From: an uncultured Caulobacterales bacterium
GTDB taxonomy: Bacteria > Pseudomonadota > Alphaproteobacteria > Caulobacterales > Maricaulaceae
NCBI GenBank assembly: GCA_947503715.1
Contig: CANNER010000003.1
Coordinates: forward strand, 496,001 to 560,000
DNA: 64,000 nt
Reading direction: 5' to 3'
Position numbers and translations under genes: made by a program. Below are positions 43,468-50,231 of the stretch, piece by piece. The notes below the pieces were generated by a model. The model saw only the letters and a list, made by a program, of their open reading frames with translations. It was not told where the DNA came from and searched no databases. Within the stretch, counting starts at the first letter, position 1, and every line of letters starts with the position of its first letter.

Positions 43468-44184
43468 ATGATCAAATACGCCCTCCTCGCCTCCGCGCTC
43501 TGTCTGACTGCCTGCAATTCCGGTGCGCCGACTTATATCACGTCCAGTTCCGCGCCTCAGGCCACGGTAGACGTTTCGGCCACGGGTCAAGCCAATGTCG
43601 CGCCTGACCGCGCTATTGTGAGCGCAGGCGTCGTGCAAGAGGGCAAGACGGCTCGCGAAGCCATGATGGGCAATGCAACCTTGATGACGGCAGTCTTCGA
43701 TGAATTGGAAAGCGCGGGTATCCCAAAGTCGGACATCACGACCAGCCAACTCTCGCTGCAGCCGCAATATGATTATCGCGACCGTCGCAAGCCGGAAATC
43801 AAGGGCTATGAAGTCCGGAATACGGTGACAGTGAAATCTGATGATATTGAACAGATCGGCCCGATGTTGGATGCGCTCGTGCGGGCGGGCGTCAACAATA
43901 TCAATCAGGTGCAGTTCACGGTCAAAGACCCGAAAGCCGCTAAAGATCAGGCCCGAGAGGATGCGATCCGCGAGGCAAAATCAAAGGCCGAAAGCATGGC
44001 TGCCGCAGCCGGAGTCAAACTTGGCCCACTCCTCTCACTGTCGGAAGCCGGCGGAAACCTTAGACCGCAACCCGTCATGATGCGCGCGGCAGCGATGGAA
44101 ATGTCAAGCGCCTCAACGCCCGTCAGCGCAGGTGAACAAACGCTAAGCGTGACGGTAAATATGAGTTATGGAATTGCGGAGTAA
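43468..44184 (+). CDS. SIMPL (DUF541) domain lipoprotein
   Basis: A 238-aa exported protein: signal MIKYALLASALCLTAC with the lipobox LTAC, then a DUF541/SIMPL domain (about 33-235). Typical segments are SATGQANVAPDRAIVSAGV, the IPKSDITTSQLSLQPQYDY strand region, YEVRNTVTVKSDDIEQIG, and DAIREAKSKAESMAAAAGVKLG. SIMPL proteins such as BP26 and YggE are periplasmic and linked to stress protection, with no defined chemistry. ATG 43468 has GAAAGG seven bases upstream. It stops 1 bp before the convergent DUF2161 gene ends. Confidence 0.9.
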   Translation: MIKYALLASALCLTACNSGAPTYITSSSAPQATVDVSATGQANVAPDRAIVSAGVVQEGKTAREAMMGNATLMTAVFDELESAGIPKSDITTSQLSLQPQYDYRDRRKPEIKGYEVRNTVTVKSDDIEQIGPMLDALVRAGVNNINQVQFTVKDPKAAKDQAREDAIREAKSKAESMAAAAGVKLGPLLSLSEAGGNLRPQPVMMRAAAMEMSSASTPVSAGEQTLSVTVNMSYGIAE

Positions 44185-44185
44185 A

Positions 44186-44851
44186 TCAATCGCCCATCAT
44201 GCTACGAACGGTTTCCGCGTGATCAGATAAGGCTTTGGCGCCTTCGGGCGACAGACCGTATATGCCTCGGTCGACTTTTTCGAACCAGCCATAATGGTTG
44301 GACGCCATAAGATTGCGAGCTTTGTCAAACCCCGCCATTTTCGCGACATAGCTGGCTTTGCATGCGCCTTCATCATGGAGGACTTTCGCACAGCGTAGAG
44401 CGCCTTGGCGGTAGGATGTCATCATCCCGACGCTCGTCATACCGCCATCATTCGGGTCGCCGTGACGACTTTCAAATTCTGAGAGCAGCTTCGCTTTGCG
44501 GGCTTTGATCTTGCGTGGCGTGAAGGGTGCGGGATCGCAATGGACGACTACGCGGCCTTCCGGCAAGTGGACGGTCATTAAGCCGAGTCCCAATCTGCGA
44601 CAAAGCATTTTGGTCTTCCGCAAAGATCTAAAGTAAATTTTTCCCGGTTTATGCGGCGCACAGATATAGACCTGATCCGTCATGGATTGGCGGGCAATCG
44701 CCTGATGGAAGAGGGAAAGCGTGAAGGTGGTCTTCAACTCCACGATGACGGGTTCCGCCGCATCCCCATCCGCAAAGCGCACGGCAACCAGATCCGCCGC
44801 ACCGACTTCGCCTTTGACCTGATATCCCCGCGCCGTGAAATAGGCTTTCAC
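44186..44851 (-). CDS. DUF2161 family putative PD-(D/E)XK phosphodiesterase
   Basis: A DUF2161 protein of at least 221 aa, with a PD-(D/E)XK-like nuclease core near the N-terminus: EVGAADLVAVR (the D) and VIVELKTTF (the E-x-K). A C-terminal winged-helix-like region follows (CKASYVAKMAGFDKARNLM, GWFEKVDRGIYGLS). The first usable GTG is 44851, but the reading frame continues upstream as KISIKETDLYAPV, which is where family members begin, with no ATG/GTG/TTG before the TAG of panD. The true start may be ATT 44878 or ATA 44884, behind an AGGGA. Its function is unknown. Confidence 0.78.
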   Translation of the reverse strand: MKAYFTARGYQVKGEVGAADLVAVRFADGDAAEPVIVELKTTFTLSLFHQAIARQSMTDQVYICAPHKPGKIYFRSLRKTKMLCRRLGLGLMTVHLPEGRVVVHCDPAPFTPRKIKARKAKLLSEFESRHGDPNDGGMTSVGMMTSYRQGALRCAKVLHDEGACKASYVAKMAGFDKARNLMASNHYGWFEKVDRGIYGLSPEGAKALSDHAETVRSMMGD

Positions 44852-44911
44852 GGGCGCGTAAAGGTCGGTTTCCTTAATAGATATTTTCGGATTCCCTGCG
44901 ATGGGACCGTC

Positions 44912-45274
44912 CTAATGTACGGGCGGAACGAAAACCTCGTTATTCTCATCCAGAAGCACGACATTCGGTGCATAATTCCGCGCTTTTTCGGCTTCCATCT
45001 GACAATAGGTGATGATGATGATCTTATCGCCAAGTTGCACGCGTCGCGCCGCCGCGCCGTTCAGGCCGAAGGTCTTAGAGCCACGCGGGGCCGTGATGGC
45101 GTAGGTCGTGAATCGCTCACCATTGGTGATGTTCAGGATATCAACCTGTTCATTGGCGAGAATACCCGCGCGGTCCAAGAGGTCCTGATCAATCGAAATT
45201 GATCCTTCATAGTGCAAATCCGCTTGGGTCACTGTCGCCCGGTGGATTTTGCCCTTCATCATTGTCAGAAGCAT
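44912..45274 (-). CDS. panD: aspartate 1-decarboxylase
   Basis: Makes beta-alanine for pantothenate and CoA. The 120-aa proenzyme has the self-cleavage site HYEGSISID, cut between Gly24 and Ser25 to give the pyruvoyl group, and the family start [38 protein letters not shown] near 70-87 holds the substrate-site residues. ATG 45274 is set by a strong AGGAGG (minus strand at 45280-45285) five bases away. The C-terminus ends FVPPVH. The DUF2161 gene follows on the same strand. Confidence 0.95.
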   Translation of the reverse strand: MLLTMMKGKIHRATVTQADLHYEGSISIDQDLLDRAGILANEQVDILNITNGERFTTYAITAPRGSKTFGLNGAAARRVQLGDKIIIITYCQMEAEKARNYAPNVVLLDENNEVFVPPVH

Positions 45275-45383
45275 TTGCCCCTCCTTTAGTCTCGAGCCCC
45301 ATATAGGGATTGTCGAGGGCGTGCAAAAGATGAAGCCGCGTTTTCGCAACCCTCCCCTGCGCCGCGTTTAACTGCCATTCAGA

Positions 45384-45572
45384 TTAATGCGCCGCGCCCG
45401 GCGTGGCATTCGGGTCCAGTTTGAAAACCTGGTCGCAATATTTACACGTCACAGAGGTGTCCGCGCCCATATCCAAATAAGTGCGCGGATGGCCGAGCGC
45501 ACCGCCACTGCCCTCACACATGACGCGGGTGGTCGAGACGATGACAACATCTTCGTTTTGATGAGTATTCAT
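45384..45572 (-). CDS. small CHCC-type zinc-finger protein (NDUFS6-like)
   Basis: A 62-aa protein with the zinc-finger CHCC pattern: VMCEGSGGALGHPRTYLDMG and then TCKYCDQVF, giving Cys-x(8)-His-x(14)-Cys-x(2)-Cys. The same finger occurs in the NDUFS6 subunit of mitochondrial complex I and in short alphaproteobacterial proteins annotated only as zinc-finger domain proteins. It is complete, with AGGA about eleven bases before its ATG. It is not near nuo genes here. Confidence 0.85.
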   Translation of the reverse strand: MNTHQNEDVVIVSTTRVMCEGSGGALGHPRTYLDMGADTSVTCKYCDQVFKLDPNATPGAAH

Positions 45573-45652
45573 TGATAGAAAATCCTGTGGGGCGCAGGTC
45601 GCGCATATTCTGTTGCAATGGGCTTTAGGCCACGTCTAAAGGTCGGGTCAAC

Positions 45653-46606
45653 ATGACCTCGACAAACACCTCACCCGCTATTGAAATTAAAGGCCTGAAA
45701 AAGACCTATGCCGCGTCCAAGAAAGCGCCGGAGAAGATTGCGCTACATGGCGTCGATCTGACCATTCCGCGCGGTTCTATCTTTGGCCTGCTCGGCCCGA
45801 ATGGTGCTGGGAAATCGACAATGATTAATATTCTGGCGGGGTTGGTGAATAAGACCTCCGGATCAGCCGCCATTTGCGGATACGACATCACGACAGAAAC
45901 GCGACAGGCCCGGGCGAGCATCGGCATTGTGCCACAGGAGATCGCGATGGATGTGTTCTTCACACCTTTCCAAGCACTGGAATTGCAAGCAGGTTATTAT
46001 GGTGTACCGAAAGCCGAACGCCGCAGTATGGAAATCCTCGAGGCCCTTGGCCTCGCTGATAAACGCGATGCCTATGTCCGCCAGCTCTCCGGCGGAATGA
46101 AGCGGCGTCTGTTGATTGCCAAAGCCCTCGTCCATAATCCGCCCGTTCTCATTCTGGATGAACCGACGGCGGGTGTGGATATCGAGCTTCGCCGTCAACT
46201 CTGGGCCTATGTCGAGAAACTGCACGCGGCGGGCACGACGATCATTCTGACAACGCATTATCTCGAAGAGGCCGAAGCGCTCTGCGACCAAATTGCGATT
46301 ATCCATAATGGCCGGATTGTCGCGAATGAGCCGAAGACGAGCCTGCTCTCGCGTCTCGATAAAAAAGTTCTGCGGATTACGCCAACGGACACATTGAGCG
46401 CTCTCCCCGAAAGCCTGTCAGATTTGAATGCCAGTCTCTCCCATGACGGACACATTGTGATAGAATATCGCAGTGGCACGGACTCTGTCACAGGACTGCT
46501 CAATCGTGTGAAAGATGCGGGAGTCTCCATTTCCGACCTTCGCACGGAAGAAGCCGATCTGGAAGATGTGTTCATGGCGCTGACCTATGCGGGCGATGCA
46601 GCTTGA
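45653..46606 (+). CDS. ABC transporter ATP-binding protein (YadG/DrrA-like)
   Basis: A 317-aa ABC-2-type ATPase: Walker A GPNGAGKST, signature LSGGMKRR, Walker B LILDEPTAGVD, and the H-loop TTHYLEEAE, with a C-terminal regulatory extension of about 90 residues ending in LEDVFMALT, as in DrrA/CcmA-type exporters. No ABC-2 permease gene is adjacent; instead a lipoprotein gene overlaps its stop (TTGA). Either the permease lies elsewhere or the downstream genes are functionally linked in another way. AAAGG stands about ten bases before the start. Confidence 0.9.
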   Translation: MTSTNTSPAIEIKGLKKTYAASKKAPEKIALHGVDLTIPRGSIFGLLGPNGAGKSTMINILAGLVNKTSGSAAICGYDITTETRQARASIGIVPQEIAMDVFFTPFQALELQAGYYGVPKAERRSMEILEALGLADKRDAYVRQLSGGMKRRLLIAKALVHNPPVLILDEPTAGVDIELRRQLWAYVEKLHAAGTTIILTTHYLEEAEALCDQIAIIHNGRIVANEPKTSLLSRLDKKVLRITPTDTLSALPESLSDLNASLSHDGHIVIEYRSGTDSVTGLLNRVKDAGVSISDLRTEEADLEDVFMALTYAGDAA

Positions 46607-47379
46607 GGTGGGTCTGGATTTTCATCGGCATCTGTTTGACTGCATGTGTGGCTGAAAACGAAACTGATTTAAATCCGCCGGAAATTTCAGCTTTTTCTCC
46701 GGATATACGGCTTGGCGCACCAAACTCTCCCGAAGCAGAACTGCTCCAAAACTGGATTGAGACGACCACCTCAACCCTGACCTCTGCGCCATTCGAAAAT
46801 AATCTATCCCGCGTAGCGGAACGTTACCCGCAGGTCTGGGTCTCACGAACGCGGGATGCCATGCAAACCGCCGAATTACGCGATGTCCTTCATGCGGATG
46901 ACAGCCTTTTTCCGTCCCTTTGGTGGCCCAAGACGTCCGTTGTGCTGAGAGGCGATGAGACGACGGACCTTGCCAGAACAGGCGCAGACACTGAAACAAA
47001 AGGCGAGATCGAAATTGGACGCATGCATTACAGGCGCTACACTGAGGGAGATATGGTGGAGCGGTCCTGTGCCATCAACACACTGGCGCATGAAATCAGC
47101 CACACACTTTCCGACCGAGCAGATGAATTCTGGATGCACTTCCTGGACACGGCAGCGCGTGATAATGCACCGCCGAATATGTATCAGGCCAGCTATCTCG
47201 TCGGCACGGTCGCGCAATGCACATGGCTGCAAGAACAGGAACGGGTGGCGGAAAACGAGTTTTTCGACTGTCTCCTGACCTTTAGCGACCCCAGTTCAGG
47301 CTCGCGTTTTCGCAGCCGTGCCTGTAACGATTTTCCGAATGATAAACCCGTCACACCGGAAGGCAGGCTCGATCCATGA
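46603..47379 (+). CDS. lipoprotein with HExxH motif, possible metallopeptidase
   Basis: I do not recognise a named family. The 258-aa product starts at TTG 46603, overlapping the ABC stop by 4 bp, with signal MRWVWIFIGICLTAC (lipobox LTAC). A zinc-protease-like helix NTLAHEISHTLSD lies near residue 165, an HExxH motif, with CTW and paired cysteines further on (SCAIN, CTWLQ, FDCLL, RACND) that could form disulfides in the periplasm. A third ligand Glu may lie in EQERVAENEFFD. It overlaps the next gene by 4 bp. Peptidase activity is inferred only from the motif. Confidence 0.65.
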   Translation: MRWVWIFIGICLTACVAENETDLNPPEISAFSPDIRLGAPNSPEAELLQNWIETTTSTLTSAPFENNLSRVAERYPQVWVSRTRDAMQTAELRDVLHADDSLFPSLWWPKTSVVLRGDETTDLARTGADTETKGEIEIGRMHYRRYTEGDMVERSCAINTLAHEISHTLSDRADEFWMHFLDTAARDNAPPNMYQASYLVGTVAQCTWLQEQERVAENEFFDCLLTFSDPSSGSRFRSRACNDFPNDKPVTPEGRLDP

Positions 47380-48365
47380 TTAGAATTGGACTTCTCGGCG
47401 CATCGAAAATTGCGCCAAAAGCGATTATTACACCCACCGCCGCGCGCGAGGACTGTATCATTCAAGCGGTGGCATCCCGCGACCCGGAAAGAGCCAGACT
47501 CTATGCAAATGAGCATAGCATCCCGTATATTGAAAACTCCTATGAAGCCCTCATAGCGCGGGATGATATTGATCTTATTTATAATGCCCTGCCCCCCAAT
47601 CGGCATTGTGAGTTGAGTCTTTTAGCGGCCGAACATGGTAAAGCGGTGCTTTGCGAAAAACCTTTTGCCATGAATTCTGATGAAGCCCGACGCATGGTGG
47701 ACGCAGCCAAAAAAGCCGGAACAGTCCTGATCGAAGCCTTCCATTATCGGTACCATCCCGCCTTTCTCGATTTCGAAGCTCTGGTGGCCTCCGGAAAGCT
47801 TGGCAAAACAGAAGAAATCCGCGGCGTCTTTAATGTCCACATCCCGAACCGCGACGGCGAATTACGCTATATCAGCGAGTTGGGCGGCGGCGCGCTCATG
47901 GATCTCGGCTGTTATCCCCTTCACGCCATGCGAACATTGCTGGGCGTTGAGCCGACGGTCATATCCGCAGAAAATCATTATGAGGACACGCATGATGTCG
48001 CCGTGGCGTCTGTCGCGGAACTGGATTTCGGCGGCGTCCCCGGATTTCTCGAATGCGATATGTCGCCCAGCGCGATTTACGAAAATCATATTGATGTGAT
48101 TGGATCTCGCGGCACTGCCCGCATGACGCGCCCTGTTCATCCCTATCGTTGGAACCCGCATTTAGGGTTCGAAATCGCGACTGTGATCGACGGTGAGAAA
48201 GATTTGAAAACCCTACTGAATTCGCCCGAGACCTATAAACGATCGACCTATGCCTATCAGTTGGACCACGTCGTATCCGTCATGAACGGGGACGTTGCAG
48301 CCCTGACGGGCGGAGCGGATGCTATTGCCAATATGGCGGCGATCAACGCCATCCTATCCCGCTGA
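47376..48365 (+). CDS. Gfo/Idh/MocA family oxidoreductase
   Basis: A 329-aa NAD(P)-dependent oxidoreductase: Rossmann opening MIRIGLLGASKIAPKAI, ALPPNRHCELSLLAAEHGKAVLCEKP near 70-95 with the E-K-P motif, and the substrate-domain segment GGGALMDLGCYPLHAMR near 170-186 (the D-x-x-x-H catalytic pattern). The EAFHYRYHP segment near 119 is typical of the dihydrodiol/xylose dehydrogenase-like branch. The substrate is unknown. It overlaps the HExxH lipoprotein gene by 4 bp, so it shares an operon with that gene and the ABC ATPase, although no obvious pathway links them. Confidence 0.9.
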   Translation: MIRIGLLGASKIAPKAIITPTAAREDCIIQAVASRDPERARLYANEHSIPYIENSYEALIARDDIDLIYNALPPNRHCELSLLAAEHGKAVLCEKPFAMNSDEARRMVDAAKKAGTVLIEAFHYRYHPAFLDFEALVASGKLGKTEEIRGVFNVHIPNRDGELRYISELGGGALMDLGCYPLHAMRTLLGVEPTVISAENHYEDTHDVAVASVAELDFGGVPGFLECDMSPSAIYENHIDVIGSRGTARMTRPVHPYRWNPHLGFEIATVIDGEKDLKTLLNSPETYKRSTYAYQLDHVVSVMNGDVAALTGGADAIANMAAINAILSR

Positions 48366-48413
48366 GCCAAAGAAGAGTTGCGTAGACAGGCGCGGCTCTA
48401 TAGCTGCGCCTCT

Positions 48414-49808
48414 ATGTTGGAACCGACCACATCCGTGAAGACGGCGATGCCGGAAAGTTGGGGCGGCGAAATGCGTGCCCTGCTAACGATCGGTGTGCCC
48501 ATGGCGCTGGCGCAATTGGTTCAGTTTTCACCCTATATTGCGGATACGCTGATGATCGGGCGGATTGGTCCGGCAGAGATTGCCGCCGCCGCTATCGGCT
48601 CCGTGCTCTATTTTTTGCTCTGGATGATCGCGATTGGGCCTATTTCCGCCGTGACACCGCTTGTCTCCCAAGCCCTGGGGCGCGACTCCGGCGAGCGTAA
48701 AGACATACGCCGGACGGTGCGTATGTCGGTCTGGGCCTGTTTTCTGATGATGCCACTCATCATTGGATTATTACTTCTGACAGAACCAATCATGATATTG
48801 GCCGGACAGGACCCGCAAGTCGCCGCGCTCGCCCAGAGCTACGTGCTGGTTCTCGCGCCCGGCCTGCCTTTCACATTGGCGGTCATGTCGTTCCGCAATT
48901 TCCTCGCGGCGATTGAACGAACCATCGTGCCGTTTTTCCTCGTGGCGAGTTCAGCTTTGGTCAACATCGCGCTGAACTGGGTCCTGATTTTCGGCAATCT
49001 GGGCGCACCGGAACTGGGGTTGATCGGCGCAGGTATCGCGTCCTCCATCGCTTGTATCTACAGCTTCTTCGCTTTCGTCGCCTATATCAAATGGGAACAT
49101 AAGGCGCGGAGTTTTGACCTGTTCTCCAATCTATGGAAACCGGATTGGGAGCGGATGCGCGAGATACTCACACTCGGCTGGCCGATATCAATCACTGTGA
49201 CATTCGAAGGCATGTTGTTCAACGCAGGCGTCCTCATCGCAGGCGCGGTTGGAGTCATTGAGCAGGCAGGATTTCAAATCGCTCTGAATGTTGCATCCGC
49301 CGCCTTCATGATGCCATATGGTCTGTCCATGGCAGGCGCGGTTCGCATAGGGCTGGCACGCGGAGCGGCCAATAATGGTGCCGAGCGACGCGCGACATCC
49401 ACAACCATTCTGGCATCCGTTATCGCGATCGGGATATTTGCCATACCCGTGGCCTTGATACCCGAGATCGTGGCCTCCCTTTATTTCGATATGGACGCCA
49501 GCGACACAAAGCCGGTCTTTGACTTCGTCGTCATCTTCCTGCCGCTCGCCGCCGCCTTTATGTTCTTTGACGCGGTTCAAGTCGCCTGCAATCAATTGCT
49601 GCGCGGATTGGCCGATGTGACATGGCCCATGATTATAACAGGCATCAGCTATTGGCTAATCGGGTTTCCCATCGCCTATTACACCGCGCTGCACACGGGT
49701 ATCGGGGCCAAGGGCATCTGGTACGGTCTGACCGCGGGCTTGGTCGCCGCCTTTATCGGCCTCGGAATAAGGCTTTGGCTGCAGCTTCGACAGCCGTCTC
49801 CGGTTTAG
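48414..49808 (+). CDS. MATE family efflux transporter (NorM-like)
   Basis: A 464-aa multidrug/cation antiporter with twelve helices in two MatE repeats. Repeat 1 has LLTIGVPMALAQLVQFSPYIADTLMIGR and the AAAAIGSVLYFLLW segment; repeat 2 begins LTLGWPISITVTFEGMLFNAGVLIAG and has the PYGLSMAGAVRIG motif. QVACNQLLRGLADVTWPMII near the end is typical of NorM. ATG 48414 is used; ATG 48447 is possible. Its last 56 bp overlap the convergent DUF1491 gene. Confidence 0.93.
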   Translation: MLEPTTSVKTAMPESWGGEMRALLTIGVPMALAQLVQFSPYIADTLMIGRIGPAEIAAAAIGSVLYFLLWMIAIGPISAVTPLVSQALGRDSGERKDIRRTVRMSVWACFLMMPLIIGLLLLTEPIMILAGQDPQVAALAQSYVLVLAPGLPFTLAVMSFRNFLAAIERTIVPFFLVASSALVNIALNWVLIFGNLGAPELGLIGAGIASSIACIYSFFAFVAYIKWEHKARSFDLFSNLWKPDWERMREILTLGWPISITVTFEGMLFNAGVLIAGAVGVIEQAGFQIALNVASAAFMMPYGLSMAGAVRIGLARGAANNGAERRATSTTILASVIAIGIFAIPVALIPEIVASLYFDMDASDTKPVFDFVVIFLPLAAAFMFFDAVQVACNQLLRGLADVTWPMIITGISYWLIGFPIAYYTALHTGIGAKGIWYGLTAGLVAAFIGLGIRLWLQLRQPSPV

Positions 49809-50124
49809 CGATATCGCCGTCGAGAAACGCGCGGCCTTGACTGTCTTCGACTTCGACAATCCATAAATCCGGATCGCGGTCCACGGCTTTATTGATGCGT
49901 AACGTTTGTTCGTCTTCTGTAAAAGGCCCGTCGCGAAACCATTCACGTCCGCCACTCATAGACATTTGTTCGACATAGCGGTGCAATATGCCGCCCTGTC
50001 GCGTCACAACCCAGAGCGCCCCCGCATCCGGATCACCCCGACGCAAAACGGCGGCAAAGGCACCCGCGCCCTGAGCACGGCGTAAGAGAGCCGTCGCCCG
50101 AATTTCAGTTTTCAATCGCGCCAT
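49753..50124 (-). CDS. DUF1491 family protein
   Basis: A 123-aa soluble protein of the alphaproteobacterial DUF1491 family, function unknown. Typical segments are MARLKTEIRATALLRRAQ at the start, AAVLRRGDPDAGALWV, and DPDLWIVEVEDSQGRAFLDG near the end. It looks intact. The final 56 bp of the gene are shared, antisense, with the MATE gene, a longer convergent overlap than elsewhere in the window. Confidence 0.85.
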   Translation of the reverse strand: MARLKTEIRATALLRRAQGAGAFAAVLRRGDPDAGALWVVTRQGGILHRYVEQMSMSGGREWFRDGPFTEDEQTLRINKAVDRDPDLWIVEVEDSQGRAFLDGDIAKPETAVEAAAKALFRGR

Positions 50125-50231
50125 TAAATCTCACCTCTCAGGTGAACCCATTTTCTTTTTTTCACCCTGAAATCCATATTTGGCATCCTAATTGCGTCGG
50201 TAACCTCATCTTAACCTTGAGGCATCGGACC

